Source: Sphingobium sp. 15-1
Lineage (GTDB): Bacteria; Pseudomonadota; Alphaproteobacteria; Sphingomonadales; Sphingomonadaceae
Length of the DNA stretch: 64,000 bases
Reading direction: 5' to 3'
NCBI RefSeq assembly: GCF_013375535.1
Contig: NZ_JABXJG010000001.1
Location: 2,108,001-2,172,000, forward strand
This document shows, one piece after another, positions 1 to 9,988 of the stretch; position 1 is the first letter of the stretch, and each line of letters begins with the position of its first letter. The notes beneath the pieces are model-generated. The model made no database searches. It was not told the DNA's origin and saw only the letters and a list, made by a program, of their open reading frames with translations. The position numbers were made by a program, and so were the translations under genes.

Positions 1-540
1 GTCTTCGGCCCGCCGTCCACCAGCGGCACGCGCGATTCGCTGGCCGAACTGATCCTGACCAAAGGCTGCGAAACCGATCCGGCGATGAAGGCGCTCAAGG
101 ACAAGGACGAGAAGGAATTCAAGGCCACCTGCACCCGCATCCGCGAGGACGGCAAATATGTGGATTCGGGCGAGAACGACAATCTGATTGTCCAGAAGCT
201 GGGCGCCAACCCCAATGCGCTCGGCGTATTCGGCTACAGCTTCCTGGAGGAGAATAAGGACACGCTGAAGGACGTCACCATCAACGGCGTCGAGGCGACC
301 TATGAGACCGTGTCGACCGGCACCTATCCCGGCGCGCGCCCGCTCTACATCTACGTCAAGAAGGCGCACATGACCGCGATCCCCGGTCTTCAGGCCTATC
401 TCAACACCTTCGCGGCGAACTGGGATCCCAATGGCGCGCTGACCAAGCGCGGCATGGTCGCGGCGCCGGAAGATGTGCGCAAGGCGAGCGCCGAAACGGT
501 GAAGTCGCTGGCGGTCCTCGACGGCTCGCAGCTCAAGTAA
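1..540 (+). CDS. pstS: Phosphate ABC transporter substrate-binding protein PstS (C-terminal part)
   Basis: This is the periplasmic phosphate-binding protein of the high-affinity Pst transporter. Its 5' end lies outside the window, and the reading frame is open from base 1 (VFGPPSTSGTRDS). The phrase GPPSTSGTRDS is a phosphate-binding loop typical of the larger PstS/SphX-like binding proteins of proteobacteria. The remaining 179 codons cover the C-terminal lobe and end in TAA. pstC follows after 10 bases, so it heads the pst operon seen here. Family and context agree well. Only the N-terminus and signal peptide cannot be judged. Confidence 0.93.
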   Translation, partial: VFGPPSTSGTRDSLAELILTKGCETDPAMKALKDKDEKEFKATCTRIREDGKYVDSGENDNLIVQKLGANPNALGVFGYSFLEENKDTLKDVTINGVEATYETVSTGTYPGARPLYIYVKKAHMTAIPGLQAYLNTFAANWDPNGALTKRGMVAAPEDVRKASAETVKSLAVLDGSQLK

Positions 541-550
541 GACGGGGAAT

Positions 551-1945
551 ATGACAGGTCCTGCAATCCTCCTGCTGCTGGCCGGCCTGGGCGCCATCGC
601 CTGGGTCAGCGCCCGCGCCCGCGCGATGCGGCTGCAAAGCGCGGCTCGGGCGTCGGGCCGCCGCGATGCCGTGCATAGCCTGCCGGGCTATCATGGCTGG
701 TATGTCGCGCTGTGGACACTTGTGCCCGCCGGCATCTTCCTGGCGGTCTGGGCCAATGTCGCGCCCGGCCTGGTCATCCAGGACGTGCTGAACAGCCCGG
801 CGGCGCAGAGCCTGCCCGCCGACGATTTCTCGCGTTCCGCCGTTCTGGGCGAGGCGCGGGCGATCGCGATGGGGATGCAGGCGGGGGCGTTCAATCCGCT
901 CTCGCAGGGCCTGGTCGAACCTTATAAGAACGCCATCGGCAAATATGGGTTGGCGGGCGCGGCGCTCGCGATCGTGCTGGCCTTTGCCGGTGGCGCCTAT
1001 GCCTTCACCCGCGTCAAGCCCGACTTCCGGGCGCGGACGCGGGTCGAGCGGCTGGTGATGGCGACCCTGCTGATCGCATCGCTGCTGGCGATCATCACGA
1101 CGCTGGGCATCGTCGCTTCGCTGCTGTGGGAAAGTTTCCGCTTCTTCTCCATGGTGAGTCCCATCGACTTCCTGTTCGGCGCCAAATGGAGCCCGCAATC
1201 GGCGGCTCTCGGCTATGGCAATGACGACGCGTTCGGCGCCGTGCCGCTCTTCTGGGGCACGATCTTCATCGGCGCGATCATCGCCATGGTCGTCGCCATC
1301 CCGCTCGGCCTGATGAGCGCCATCTACCTGACGCAATATGCCAGCCCCACCTTCCGCAAGTGGATGAAGCCGATCCTGGAAGTGCTGGCGGGCGTGCCGA
1401 CCGTCGTCTACGGCTATTTCGCGGCGCTCACCATCGCCCCGGCCCTGCGCGACTTCGCGGTGATGATCGGCATCCATGGCGCCTCTTCGGAAAGCGCGCT
1501 GGCCGCCGGTCTGGTGATGGGCGTGATGATCATTCCCTTCGTCTCCTCCATGGCGGACGACAGCATCGCCGCCGTGCCGCAGTCGATGCGCGACGGCAGC
1601 CTGGCCATGGGCGCCACCACCAGCGAGACGATCCGCCGCGTGCTGATCCCCGCAGCGCTGCCCGGCGTGGTCGGCGGCGTGCTGCTGGCCGTCAGCCGCG
1701 CCATCGGTGAGACGATGATCGTGGTGATGGCCGCCGGTCTGGCCGCCAACCTCACCCTCAATCCCTTTGCCAGCGTGACCACGGTGACGACGCAGATCGT
1801 CCAGTTGCTGACCGGCGATCAGGAATTCGACAGCGCCAAGACGCTGGCGGCCTTCGCTTTGGGTCTGGTGCTGTTCATCGTCACGCTGCTGCTCAACATC
1901 GTGGCCCTGCGGGTCGTGAAGAAATATCGCGAGGCTTACGAATAA
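551..1945 (+). CDS. pstC: Phosphate ABC transporter permease PstC
   Basis: This is one of the two inner-membrane permeases of the Pst phosphate importer, 464 residues. It has an N-terminal membrane segment, a further hydrophobic segment near residues 50-70, and then the conserved permease core. The EAA-type cytoplasmic loop that docks on PstB is visible near residues 340-375 (VPQSMRDGSLAMGAT). It is longer than E. coli PstC (about 320), as is usual for alphaproteobacterial PstC with an N-terminal extension. A GGGGA ribosome site precedes the ATG. The stop TAA overlaps the pstA ATG by one base, indicating translational coupling. Confidence 0.95.
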   Translation: MTGPAILLLLAGLGAIAWVSARARAMRLQSAARASGRRDAVHSLPGYHGWYVALWTLVPAGIFLAVWANVAPGLVIQDVLNSPAAQSLPADDFSRSAVLGEARAIAMGMQAGAFNPLSQGLVEPYKNAIGKYGLAGAALAIVLAFAGGAYAFTRVKPDFRARTRVERLVMATLLIASLLAIITTLGIVASLLWESFRFFSMVSPIDFLFGAKWSPQSAALGYGNDDAFGAVPLFWGTIFIGAIIAMVVAIPLGLMSAIYLTQYASPTFRKWMKPILEVLAGVPTVVYGYFAALTIAPALRDFAVMIGIHGASSESALAAGLVMGVMIIPFVSSMADDSIAAVPQSMRDGSLAMGATTSETIRRVLIPAALPGVVGGVLLAVSRAIGETMIVVMAAGLAANLTLNPFASVTTVTTQIVQLLTGDQEFDSAKTLAAFALGLVLFIVTLLLNIVALRVVKKYREAYE

Positions 1946-3189
1946 TGACCGTTGAACGCCTCCCCACCGACTGGAAGTCGGATGCGATGCGCAAGCGGAT
2001 CGCGCGGCGCTATGCCTCCGAACGCCGCTTCAAGGCCGCGGGCATGCTGGCCGTCGCCCTCTCAGCCGCTTTCCTCGCCTTCCTGCTGTTCACCATGATC
2101 GGCAACGGCGTGCGCGGCTTCACCCGGACGGAGATTGCGGTGAAGGTGGACTTCCCGGCCTCCCCGCTGCTGCTCGATCCCAATGCCATCACCGACCAGG
2201 CGCTCGCCAACGCGAACCTGCCGATGGTGACGGGTGAGGTCGTCAAGAAGGCGCTGGGCGCGGACGCGGAGGAATGGGTGTCGCCCACCGCCTGGACCGT
2301 GCTGCGCGACAGGATCAAGGCCGATCCCAAGATATTGGGCCGCACCGAGACGATCGACCTGCCCGCATCGACCGCCGTCGATCTGGCCGCCAAGAGCAAG
2401 GGGTCGCCCGAAGCCGAGGCGGCGGTGGATCGTCTGAACAAGACGGGCCTCCTCGACACCGGCTTCAATTTCGGCTTCCTGACCGCGAGCGACGGCACCG
2501 ACCCGACGCAGGTCGGCATCTGGGGCGCGTTCAAGGGATCGCTGCTGACCATGTTGGTGACGCTGGCGCTGAGCTTTCCCATCGGCGTCGCCACGGCCGT
2601 CTATCTGGAGGAATATGCGCGCAAGAACTGGCTGACCGACATCATCGAAGTGTCGATCAACAATCTGGCCGCCGTTCCCTCCATCATCTTCGGCCTGCTG
2701 GGCCTGTCGATCTTCCTCAATTTCCTGGCGCTGCCGCGCTCGGCTGCGCTGGTGGGCGGCATGACGCTGGCGCTGATGACCATGCCGGTCATCGTCATCG
2801 CGGGCCGCAACGCCATCAAGTCGGTGCCGCCCAGCATTCGCGACGCCGCGCTCGGCATCGGCGCCAGCCCCGTGCAGGTGGTGTTCCACCATGTCCTGCC
2901 CCTCGCCCTGCCCGGCATCCTCACCGGCACCATCATCGGCATGGCCCGCGCTTTGGGTGAAACCGCGCCGCTGCTGATGATCGGCATGCGCGCCTTCATC
3001 GCCACGCCGCCGGGCGGGATCACCGACCCTGCGACTGTGCTGCCGGTACAGATCTTCCTCTGGTCCGACGAAGTCTCCAAGGGTTTCGTCGAAAAGACCT
3101 CCGCCGCCATCATCGTCCTGCTGGTGTTCCTGCTCGCGATGAACGGCCTCGCCATCTACCTGCGCAACAAGTTCGAAAGGCGGTGGTAA
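1945..3189 (+). CDS. pstA: Phosphate ABC transporter permease PstA
   Basis: This is the second permease of the Pst complex, 414 residues. The first membrane segment (about residues 30-55) is followed by a large, probably periplasmic, insertion to about residue 190. The binding-protein-dependent permease core comes next. The EAA loop lies near residues 292-325 ([15 protein letters not shown]). The long insertion is common in alphaproteobacterial PstA and explains the length against about 296 in E. coli. It overlaps the pstC stop by one base, and pstB follows immediately, so all three membrane and ATPase subunits come from one transcript. Confidence 0.95.
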   Translation: MTVERLPTDWKSDAMRKRIARRYASERRFKAAGMLAVALSAAFLAFLLFTMIGNGVRGFTRTEIAVKVDFPASPLLLDPNAITDQALANANLPMVTGEVVKKALGADAEEWVSPTAWTVLRDRIKADPKILGRTETIDLPASTAVDLAAKSKGSPEAEAAVDRLNKTGLLDTGFNFGFLTASDGTDPTQVGIWGAFKGSLLTMLVTLALSFPIGVATAVYLEEYARKNWLTDIIEVSINNLAAVPSIIFGLLGLSIFLNFLALPRSAALVGGMTLALMTMPVIVIAGRNAIKSVPPSIRDAALGIGASPVQVVFHHVLPLALPGILTGTIIGMARALGETAPLLMIGMRAFIATPPGGITDPATVLPVQIFLWSDEVSKGFVEKTSAAIIVLLVFLLAMNGLAIYLRNKFERRW

Positions 3190-3194
3190 CCGCG

Positions 3195-3995
3195 ATGACA
3201 GCCATGATCCATGAACAGCAAAGCATGACGCCCGCCGTCGAAACCAAGATGACGGCGCGGGACGTCAAGGTCTTCTATGGCGAGAAACAGGCGATCAAGG
3301 GCGTGTCGATCGATGTCGACATGGACAATGTCACCGCCTTCATCGGCCCGTCGGGCTGCGGCAAGTCGACCTTCCTGCGGACGCTGAACCGCATGAACGA
3401 CACCGTGGCGAGCGCCCGCACCGAAGGCACGATCACGCTGGACGGCGAGGATATCTACGCCGCCAGCATGGACGTGGTGCAGCTCCGCGCCCGCGTCGGC
3501 ATGGTGTTCCAGAAGCCCAATCCCTTTCCCAAGTCGATCTATGAGAATATCGCCTATGGCCCGCGCATCCATGGCCTGGCCCATGCGAAGGCGGACCTGG
3601 ACGTCATCGTTGAAAAGTCGCTGCGCCGCGCCGGGCTTTGGGACGAGGTGAAGGACCGGCTGCACGACAGCGGCACCGCGCTTTCGGGCGGCCAGCAGCA
3701 GCGCCTGTGCATCGGCCGCGCCATCGCGGTCGAGCCGGAAGTCATCCTGATGGACGAGCCCTGCTCTGCGCTGGACCCGATCGCCACGGCCAAGATCGAG
3801 GAACTGATCCACGAGCTGCGCGGCCGCTACGCCATCGTGATCGTGACGCACAATATGCAACAGGCCGCCCGCGTGTCGCAGCGGACCGCCTTTTTCCATC
3901 TGGGCGAGCTGGTCGAATATGGCGTGACGTCCGACATCTTCACCAATCCGCGGCAGGAACGGACCAAGGATTACATCACCGGGCGCTACGGCTGA
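3195..3995 (+). CDS. pstB: Phosphate ABC transporter ATP-binding protein PstB
   Basis: This is the ATPase that drives phosphate import by PstCA. From the ATG at 3195 it has Walker [10 protein letters not shown] near residue 51, signature LSGGQQQRL near residue 163, Walker B VILMDEP near 183 and the switch histidine in IVTHN near 216. The length (266) is typical. A GTG at 3183 and later ATGs at 3204 and 3210 are also in frame. The ATG at 3195 sits about a dozen bases after AAGGCGG, so it is preferred. The exact start does not affect the family call. Confidence 0.95.
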   Translation: MTAMIHEQQSMTPAVETKMTARDVKVFYGEKQAIKGVSIDVDMDNVTAFIGPSGCGKSTFLRTLNRMNDTVASARTEGTITLDGEDIYAASMDVVQLRARVGMVFQKPNPFPKSIYENIAYGPRIHGLAHAKADLDVIVEKSLRRAGLWDEVKDRLHDSGTALSGGQQQRLCIGRAIAVEPEVILMDEPCSALDPIATAKIEELIHELRGRYAIVIVTHNMQQAARVSQRTAFFHLGELVEYGVTSDIFTNPRQERTKDYITGRYG

Positions 3996-4014
3996 ACCGG
4001 GGGAGAAAAAGACA

Positions 4015-4707
4015 ATGGCAGAACATACGATCAAGGCGTTCGACCAGGAAATGGATAAGCTCCGCGGCCTGATCGCGGAAATGGGCGGTCGCGCCGAATC
4101 CGCCATCGAAAAGGCGATGCTGGCGCTGCAACGCCATGACAAGGAAATGGCGGCGGACGTCGTAGCCGAGGACAAGCGCATCGACGCGATCGAAGCGGAA
4201 GTCGAGAAGCTGGCGATCGAGATCATCGCCCTGCGCGCGCCCATGGCGAACGATCTGCGCGACGTGATCGCCGCGCTGAAGATCGTCGGCGTGGTCGAGC
4301 GGATCGGGGATTATGCCAAGAACATCGCCAAGCGCGTTCCCCTAATCGCTGCCAACCAGCGCACGCAGGAGCCGATCGCGCTTCTTCCTTCGATGGGCCA
4401 GGTCGCGGGCGAGATGGTGCAGGATGCCCTCAACGCCTTTGCCGCGCGCGATGCGGACCTGGCCGTCGCAGTGGTCGAGCGCGATACGGTGGTGGACGAT
4501 TTCTACAACAGCGTCTTCCGCACGCTCGTCACCTTCATGGTCGAAAATCCCAAGACGATCAGCGAATGCGCGCATCTGCTGTTCATCGCCAAGAATATCG
4601 AGCGGATCGGTGACCATGCCACCAATGTGGCGGAGATGGTCTATTATGCCGCGACCGGCCAGACCCTGCCCGACCGCGAGCGCGGCGGCGAGCAGGCGGA
4701 GGACTGA
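4015..4707 (+). CDS. phoU: Phosphate transport system regulator PhoU
   Basis: This is the all-helical PhoU protein (230 residues, two repeats of a three-helix bundle). It links the Pst transporter to the PhoR/PhoB two-component system and keeps PhoB inactive when phosphate is plentiful. The conserved repeat features are visible as LRDVIAALKIVGVVERIGDYA near residues 80-100 and the matching KNIERIGDHATNVAE near 192. A strong GGGGGAG site precedes the ATG. It lies 19 bases after pstB and 2 bases before phoB, the classic gene order. Confidence 0.95.
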   Translation: MAEHTIKAFDQEMDKLRGLIAEMGGRAESAIEKAMLALQRHDKEMAADVVAEDKRIDAIEAEVEKLAIEIIALRAPMANDLRDVIAALKIVGVVERIGDYAKNIAKRVPLIAANQRTQEPIALLPSMGQVAGEMVQDALNAFAARDADLAVAVVERDTVVDDFYNSVFRTLVTFMVENPKTISECAHLLFIAKNIERIGDHATNVAEMVYYAATGQTLPDRERGGEQAED

Positions 4708-4709
4708 GC

Positions 4710-5411
4710 ATGGCGCGAGCCAAGATGCTGCTGGTGGAGGATGACGCGGCGCTGGCCGAACTGCTCATCTGGCATTTCAAGCGCGAGGATTTCGACGTCG
4801 CCCATACGGTGGACGGCGAGGAAGCGTTGTTGATGGCGCAGGAAAATGTGCCGGACATCGTGCTGCTCGACTGGATGGTCGAAAGCCTGTCCGGGATTGA
4901 GGTCTGCCGCCGCCTGCGCCGGATGAACGGCACGGCGAACGTGCCGATCATCATGCTGACCGCGCGCGGCGAGGAAGAGGATCGGGTGCGCGGGCTGGAA
5001 ACCGGCGCGGACGATTATGTGACCAAGCCCTTCTCGCCCCGCGAGCTGGTGGCGCGGGTCGGCGCGGTGCTGCGTCGCGTGCGCCCGGCGCTGGCGGGCG
5101 AAACGCTGACCTTCGCGGACGTCGAGATGGATACGGTGGGGCACAAGGTCCGCCGCGGCGGACAGGTCATCCCGCTGGGGCCGACCGAGTTCCGCCTGCT
5201 CAAGCATTTCCTGGAACATCCCGGCTGGGTCTTTTCCCGCGAGAGGTTGCTCGACAGCGTCTGGGGACAGGACAGCGACATCGAACTGCGCACGGTCGAC
5301 GTGCATATCCGGCGCTTGCGCAAAGCGATCAATGGCGACGGGCGCTATCACGACATCATCCGGACGGTGCGCTCGGCGGGCTATGCGCTGGATACGGACG
5401 GGGTGGCGTAA
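4710..5411 (+). CDS. phoB: Phosphate regulon response regulator PhoB
   Basis: This is an OmpR-family response regulator of 233 residues. The receiver domain has the acidic pair E10-D11, the predicted phosphorylated Asp at residue 54 (VLLDW) and the conserved Lys in TKPFSPRE. The C-terminal winged helix ends in DVHIRRLRKAI and TVRSAGYAL, as in PhoB. It would bind Pho boxes such as the one before the porin at 5642-7003. A GGAGG sequence lies before the ATG. The sensor kinase PhoR is not in the window; it is probably upstream of pstS. Confidence 0.95.
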   Translation: MARAKMLLVEDDAALAELLIWHFKREDFDVAHTVDGEEALLMAQENVPDIVLLDWMVESLSGIEVCRRLRRMNGTANVPIIMLTARGEEEDRVRGLETGADDYVTKPFSPRELVARVGAVLRRVRPALAGETLTFADVEMDTVGHKVRRGGQVIPLGPTEFRLLKHFLEHPGWVFSRERLLDSVWGQDSDIELRTVDVHIRRLRKAINGDGRYHDIIRTVRSAGYALDTDGVA

Positions 5412-5461
5412 ATTAGGCGGGTTTGGGTGGAGAGCGGACGGTCCGCTTTCCTTGAAGTAGG

Positions 5462-5574
5462 CCGTGCTCCTGCGAAGGCAGGAACCCAGTTCAGACGATG
5501 CTGTGATACACGGAGGGCAGGACTGGGCTCTCATGAGCCACTTGTCTCATTCGAGTGCCTTCGCAGGAGCACGG
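5462..5574. repeat. Palindromic intergenic repeat, family A (copy 1)
   Basis: Two inverted arms, CGTGCTCCTGCGAAGGCAGG and CTTCGCAGGAGCACGG, face each other across a variable centre. Each arm can itself fold, because CTCCTGC and GCAGGAG are separated by GAAG. This copy has a longer, decayed centre than the others. It fills the gap between the convergent phoB and porin genes and may act there as a bidirectional transcript end. Related copies lie at 19429, 30947, 55277 and 59213. Confidence 0.85.
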
Positions 5575-5641
5575 TGCGCTTAGACGGCAGCCATTGAACA
5601 AAATCCGCCGCTGCACCTCCCAAACCCCTGATCCAACCGGA

Positions 5642-7003
5642 TCAGAAGTCCAGCTCCGCGCGCCAGCCGACGACATCGACGCCATAATCCTTCCGCCCTC
5701 CGGCAAGGATGGCCGCGTCGGTATAATCGATATGCGCATAATTGAGGTTGAAGCGCAGATATTCCACCGGCGTCCACACCAGCGCGGCGATGATGCCGTT
5801 CTGCGTGCCACCGACGATGTCCTTGTCGTTGAGGCTCAGATAATCGTAACGCACCGTCGCCTGGAGCGCGCCCCAGCCGCCGCTGCCGACCGGGCGGTCG
5901 GGCTTCACGATGCCGAATATCCCGTTCTTGTAGCCCCGCGACTCCCCGGTCAGCACATAGCCGACTTCGCCATAGCCGCCGAAGAAGGTCGGATCGGCCA
6001 GGCCCGGCCGCGACACCCGCAGCCAATGCGCCTCGCCCGCCCACCAGAGCGGCCCGTGCGCGCCGGCGAATTCGGCGCCATAATGGGTTTCGCCGTCCGC
6101 CGCCATGCGCGGCGTCGAAAGGAAGCGGCTGTTGGCGGTATGGAGATAGGCCCGCTGGCGGTAGCGCTGCGGCGTTTCCGACAGGCGCTGAAAGTCCCGC
6201 CAGTGACCGGAAAGCCCGAAATGCAACTGGGTCTTGCCCAGCTTCGGCGCCAGCACGATCCGCCCGTCGACGCCATAGCTGTTATTCTCGTCGCCCCCTT
6301 CCGGCCCGTCCGCGTCATTGGTGAGCGAATCGGCGCTGTCGGAGAAGATCCCCGCCTGCGCCAGCAGCATGCCGGAACGATATTGCGCCGACAGGCCCAG
6401 CCGCCGCTCGAAACCGAAAGCATCGGTAAAGGCGGCGCGCTCCATCACCGATCCGCCGGTGTCGCTGATCAGCTCGTCCAGCGACTGGAACGCATTGTGG
6501 TTGCCCAGCGTGACCAGCCACTTGCCTTTCTCATAGGTGATGAAGGTGTCGACCAGATCGACGCTGTTATCGGAAAGTTCCAGTTCCAGCTTATAACCGA
6601 AACCGCCGCCCAATTGCCCCTCCCCGCCCAGGCGCAGGCGGCGCAGCTCGTTCGAATAGCCCTTGGCCCGATCCTGCACGCTCTGCGGCGTCATCAGCAG
6701 CCCGGCATCATATTGGATGCGCCCCTTCACCTTGAAGCTGGCCGCGCCCTTGCTGAAGACCGGCCCACCTTTCCAACTGATGCTGGTCGCTTCGGACTTC
6801 GGCGCGGCGACAGCCGCCTGGACAATGGGAGGCGGTGGCGGCGCGCTGCCGAGCCGCGCTTCCAGCCGTTCGACCTGCGCCTTGAGCGCCGCGATCTGGG
6901 CGCGCAATTCGACGGCTTCGGTTTCGCTGATGGCCTGGGCCGCAACCGGCGAAGGCATGATGCACATCGCCAGCCCGCTGGCCAGCCGGGAGGTTCGGTT
7001 CAT
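5642..7003 (-). CDS. Phosphate-selective porin of the OprP/OprO family
   Basis: This is an outer-membrane beta-barrel porin of 453 residues. A signal peptide covers about residues 1-22 (cleavage near PVAAQA). A short coiled-coil stretch follows at about 27-50 (ETEAVELRAQIAALKAQVERL), typical of the OprP/OprO-like group in sphingomonads. Alternating strand-forming segments run to the C-terminal aromatic residue (AELDF). A Pho box directly upstream and the adjoining pst-phoB genes support uptake of phosphate or pyrophosphate under starvation. Substrate choice is inferred from context, not from specificity residues. Confidence 0.88.
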   Translation of the reverse strand: MNRTSRLASGLAMCIMPSPVAAQAISETEAVELRAQIAALKAQVERLEARLGSAPPPPPIVQAAVAAPKSEATSISWKGGPVFSKGAASFKVKGRIQYDAGLLMTPQSVQDRAKGYSNELRRLRLGGEGQLGGGFGYKLELELSDNSVDLVDTFITYEKGKWLVTLGNHNAFQSLDELISDTGGSVMERAAFTDAFGFERRLGLSAQYRSGMLLAQAGIFSDSADSLTNDADGPEGGDENNSYGVDGRIVLAPKLGKTQLHFGLSGHWRDFQRLSETPQRYRQRAYLHTANSRFLSTPRMAADGETHYGAEFAGAHGPLWWAGEAHWLRVSRPGLADPTFFGGYGEVGYVLTGESRGYKNGIFGIVKPDRPVGSGGWGALQATVRYDYLSLNDKDIVGGTQNGIIAALVWTPVEYLRFNLNYAHIDYTDAAILAGGRKDYGVDVVGWRAELDF

Positions 7004-7065
7004 GAAGGTCCCCTGAAAATCAGGGACGCCAATATGAAAGACAGGTTACGGTTCAGCGTCTATTT

Positions 7066-7085
7066 GATGACGTTTTTATGACAAT
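7066..7085 (-). promoter_or_regulatory. Pho box (PhoB operator) for the porin gene
   Basis: On the minus strand TTGTCATAAAAACGTCAT matches the PhoB consensus of two TGTCAT-like heptamers 11 bases apart with an A-rich spacer. It ends about 60 bases before the porin ATG and touches the stop codon of the next gene upstream. The position is right for activation of the porin by the PhoB encoded next door. Confidence 0.85.
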
Positions 7086-7978
7086 CACTCCGCCGCCATG
7101 GCATAGGTCGAACGCGGCAGCTCATGGGCGAGCGCGTTCACGATGGCCCCAACCACCTGCTGCAAGCGGGCAAGCCCGGCCCCCGGCTGATCCAACGCGC
7201 CGTCGAGATAGAGGCTGCGGTCGCATTCCAACTGGATCGCATACAGCCCATGGGCGGGCCGGCCATGACGCTCGATCATATGGTCGCCGGCATAGGGATG
7301 ATTTTGCGCGACGGTCAGCCCATGGGCCGCCGCCACATCCGCCGCCAGCGTCATTAGCCGGGCCGAAGCGCTGCGCCCGAATCGATCCCCCAGAACCAGT
7401 CCCGGCGCGACCTGCCCCGCAGTGGGCGGCGGCAGCGGCGGCATGGAATGCAGGTCGATCAGGATCGCATGACCATGGGCATCGCGGGCCGCCCGCATCA
7501 ACCGGGCCAGCGTCGCATGATAGGGCCTGTGGAACTGATCGATCCGGCGTTCGACCTCCGCCCAGCCGAGCGACCGCAACCAGAGTTCATGCGCGCCGGG
7601 CAGGCGGCGCGGGATCAGGCCCAGCCCGCCCCGCAATTTGGCGCTGCTCTGCAAGGGCTGGTCGCGTGGAATGCCGCTGACCATGCCCGCATCGATTTCC
7701 CGTTCATGCCGGTTGAGGTCGATCGTCGCCCGCGGCACCCGCGCCACCAGCAGCGGAATGCCGCGCCCGATCAGCGGATAGGCGATCAGATCGGCCCAGC
7801 GATCCTCCAGCCGTTGCAGCACATCCTGCCGGACCCGCGCCTGCGCCAGCAACGCCTCATCATAGTCGCGCCCGGCATGCGGCACGGAAATGACGACCGG
7901 GCCGGACGGGACATCCGGCTCGTAAAGATCATAGGCGGGGGTGGTTTCGGTCGGAACCGGCGGCGCGCTATCTAACAA
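7085..7978 (-). CDS. N-formylglutamate amidohydrolase family protein
   Basis: The protein has 297 residues and fits the N-formylglutamate amidohydrolase family (FGase, Pfam PF05013). Family features are visible in order: VISVPHAGRDY near residue 33, the acidic ED..AD segment near 58, DLNRHEREID near 88, and DLHSMPPLP near 195. The zinc-type histidines of these motifs are present. The enzyme hydrolyses N-formyl-L-glutamate in histidine breakdown, but no hut genes are nearby. Pairing of this family with cpdR is common in alphaproteobacteria, so a role other than histidine use is possible. It is divergent from cpdR. Confidence 0.85.
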   Translation of the reverse strand: MLDSAPPVPTETTPAYDLYEPDVPSGPVVISVPHAGRDYDEALLAQARVRQDVLQRLEDRWADLIAYPLIGRGIPLLVARVPRATIDLNRHEREIDAGMVSGIPRDQPLQSSAKLRGGLGLIPRRLPGAHELWLRSLGWAEVERRIDQFHRPYHATLARLMRAARDAHGHAILIDLHSMPPLPPPTAGQVAPGLVLGDRFGRSASARLMTLAADVAAAHGLTVAQNHPYAGDHMIERHGRPAHGLYAIQLECDRSLYLDGALDQPGAGLARLQQVVGAIVNALAHELPRSTYAMAAE

Positions 7979-8140
7979 AAAAGCTCCTTCCCTGCCCGCT
8001 TCCCAAGGCCGCCGCCCAAAAATGGTTACTCGGCTGGATAATATTTACACCTTGTCGCATATATAGGCGCTGCACGCCATCCGCGAAGGGGGCGATCCGG
8101 GGGCGGCCTTAAAGGCCTGGGGAACGAGACGTACGGGGCA

Positions 8141-8518
8141 ATGGTTCGAATTCTGCTAGCCGAAGATGATGAGAGCATGCGCGCCTATCTGGCCCGCGCC
8201 CTGGAGCGGTCGGGTTACGACGTCGTCGCCGTCGCCACGGGCGCGCAGGCGGTGCCGCATATCGACAGCGACCGGTTCGACCTGTTGCTGACCGACATCG
8301 TCATGCCGGAAATGGACGGGATCGAACTGGCCCAGCACGCCGCCGCCGTGGCGCCCGACATGCGAATCATGTTCATCACCGGCTTTGCCGCCGTCACGCT
8401 GAAGGCAGGCAAGGCGGTGCCGCAGGCGAAGGTGCTGTCCAAGCCCTTCCACCTGCGCGACCTGGTGCTGGAGGTCGAGCGGATGTTCGGCACCGAAAGC
8501 CTGACCGGGCTGAACTGA
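8141..8518 (+). CDS. cpdR: Single-domain response regulator CpdR
   Basis: This is a free-standing receiver domain of 125 residues with acidic pair D9-D10, predicted phospho-acceptor D52 (LLLTDIVMPEMDG) and conserved Lys in LSKPFHLRDLV. It has no output domain. The length and sequence style match CpdR, which in Caulobacter delivers ClpXP substrates such as PdeA and controls polar localisation and CtrA turnover when unphosphorylated. The neighbouring FGase gene is the usual CpdR partner in this class. A cell-cycle role here is inferred by orthology. Confidence 0.88.
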   Translation: MVRILLAEDDESMRAYLARALERSGYDVVAVATGAQAVPHIDSDRFDLLLTDIVMPEMDGIELAQHAAAVAPDMRIMFITGFAAVTLKAGKAVPQAKVLSKPFHLRDLVLEVERMFGTESLTGLN

Positions 8519-8525
8519 GCGCCGT

Positions 8526-9860
8526 TCAGGCCGAAACCACCTCTTCCATGTCCGGCGTGGGAGGCAAGGGCTGCCCGGCCATGGCGGCGGCGAAACGTTC
8601 CCGGTCCAGCCCCTTTTCCCATACCGAAATCACCACCGTCGCCACCGCATTGCCGATGAAGTTGGTGAGACTGCGGCATTCGCTCATGAAACGGTCGACG
8701 CCCAGGATCAGGGTCATGCCCGCCACCGGCACCGAGGGCACGATGGAAAGCGTCGCCGCCAGGGTGATGAAGCCCGCCCCGGTCACACCCGCCGCACCCT
8801 TGCTGGAAAGCATGGCGACCAGCAGCAGCAATATCTGCTCCTCCAGGCTCAAATGGACATTGGTCGCCTGCGCGATGAACAGCGCCGCCAGCGTCATGTA
8901 GATGTTGGTGCCGTCCAGGTTGAAACTGTAGCCGGTCGGCACGACCAGCCCGACCACCGATTTGCGGCACCCGGCGCGCTCCATCTTCTCGATCAGGCTC
9001 GGCAAGGCCGCCTCGGAGGAGGAGGTGCCCAGCACCAACAGCAACTCCGCCTTCAGATAGCGGATGAGATGCAGGATGTTGAACCCCGCCAGCCGCGCCA
9101 CCACGCCCAACACCACCAGCACGAACAGCAGCGACGTCAGGTAGAAGGTCGCCACCAGCCCCACCAGATTGGCCAGCGCCCCCACGCCATATTTGCCGAT
9201 GGTGAAGGCCATCGCGCCGAAAGCGCCCAGGGGCGCGGCTTTCATCAGGAAGGACACCAGCTTGAAGATGGCGTGGCTGGCCGATTCGAGCACCGTCATC
9301 AGCGGATCGGCCTTCTCCCCGATCATGGTGAGCGCGATGCCGAACAGGATCGCGACGAACAGCACCTGCAGGATATTATGCCCGTCCGCCACGGCGGAGA
9401 TCAGCGTGCCGGGGATGATGTCCATCAGGAATCCGGTCAGCGTCCGGTCATGCGCCTGCTGCTGATATTGCGCCACCTTGCCGACATCCAGCGTCGCCGG
9501 ATCGATATTGAGGCCCGCGCCGGGATGCACGACATTGGCGACGATCAGCCCGACGATCAGCGCCAATGTCGAAAAAGTCAGGAAATAAGCGAAGGCCTTC
9601 GCCGCCACCCGGCCGATCGCGCCCAGCTCCTTCATCCCCGCCACGCCGGTCACGATGGTGAGAAAGATGACGGGCGCGATGATCATCTTGACCAGCTTGA
9701 TGAAGGCTTCGCCCAACGGCTGAAGCGCCACGCCGGTTTCGGGGAAAAAATGCCCGATCGCCACGCCCAACGCGATCGCGATCAACACCTGGACATAGAG
9801 CTGGCGATAGAATGGCAGGCGCGCGACGGCCTGATCAGACGGCGTGGTCGAAGGCAGCAT
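8526..9860 (-). CDS. dctA: C4-dicarboxylate transporter DctA
   Basis: This is a sodium or proton-coupled dicarboxylate symporter of the DAACS family (444 residues), which imports succinate, fumarate and malate. The sequence begins [18 protein letters not shown]. It contains the serine-rich re-entrant loop [16 protein letters not shown] and the substrate-binding stretch [19 protein letters not shown], both hallmarks of DctA. About eight membrane helices are expected. The start is placed at 9860 because AAGGGGAC lies a short way upstream; the open frame extends to 9938 without family support. It converges on cpdR with a 7-base gap. Confidence 0.95.
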   Translation of the reverse strand: MLPSTTPSDQAVARLPFYRQLYVQVLIAIALGVAIGHFFPETGVALQPLGEAFIKLVKMIIAPVIFLTIVTGVAGMKELGAIGRVAAKAFAYFLTFSTLALIVGLIVANVVHPGAGLNIDPATLDVGKVAQYQQQAHDRTLTGFLMDIIPGTLISAVADGHNILQVLFVAILFGIALTMIGEKADPLMTVLESASHAIFKLVSFLMKAAPLGAFGAMAFTIGKYGVGALANLVGLVATFYLTSLLFVLVVLGVVARLAGFNILHLIRYLKAELLLVLGTSSSEAALPSLIEKMERAGCRKSVVGLVVPTGYSFNLDGTNIYMTLAALFIAQATNVHLSLEEQILLLLVAMLSSKGAAGVTGAGFITLAATLSIVPSVPVAGMTLILGVDRFMSECRSLTNFIGNAVATVVISVWEKGLDRERFAAAMAGQPLPPTPDMEEVVSA

Positions 9861-9988
9861 GATGGTTTGCGTCCCCTTTTCGCACCGCAGCATATGGCTT
9901 GGCGGGCTGCTGTCCAGAAGAATAGCGGGAGCGCTCAATTTCCCGCTTGCGCTACCTGCCGCCCCCCGCTATTGGCCCACTCCACCGT

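Noticed and set aside
5555-7081. Long plus-strand open frame (508 codons) opposite the porin gene
   Set aside because: It is antisense to a clear porin with signal peptide and Pho box. Its translation is Arg/Ala/Gln-rich with no family pattern, as expected in high-GC DNA.
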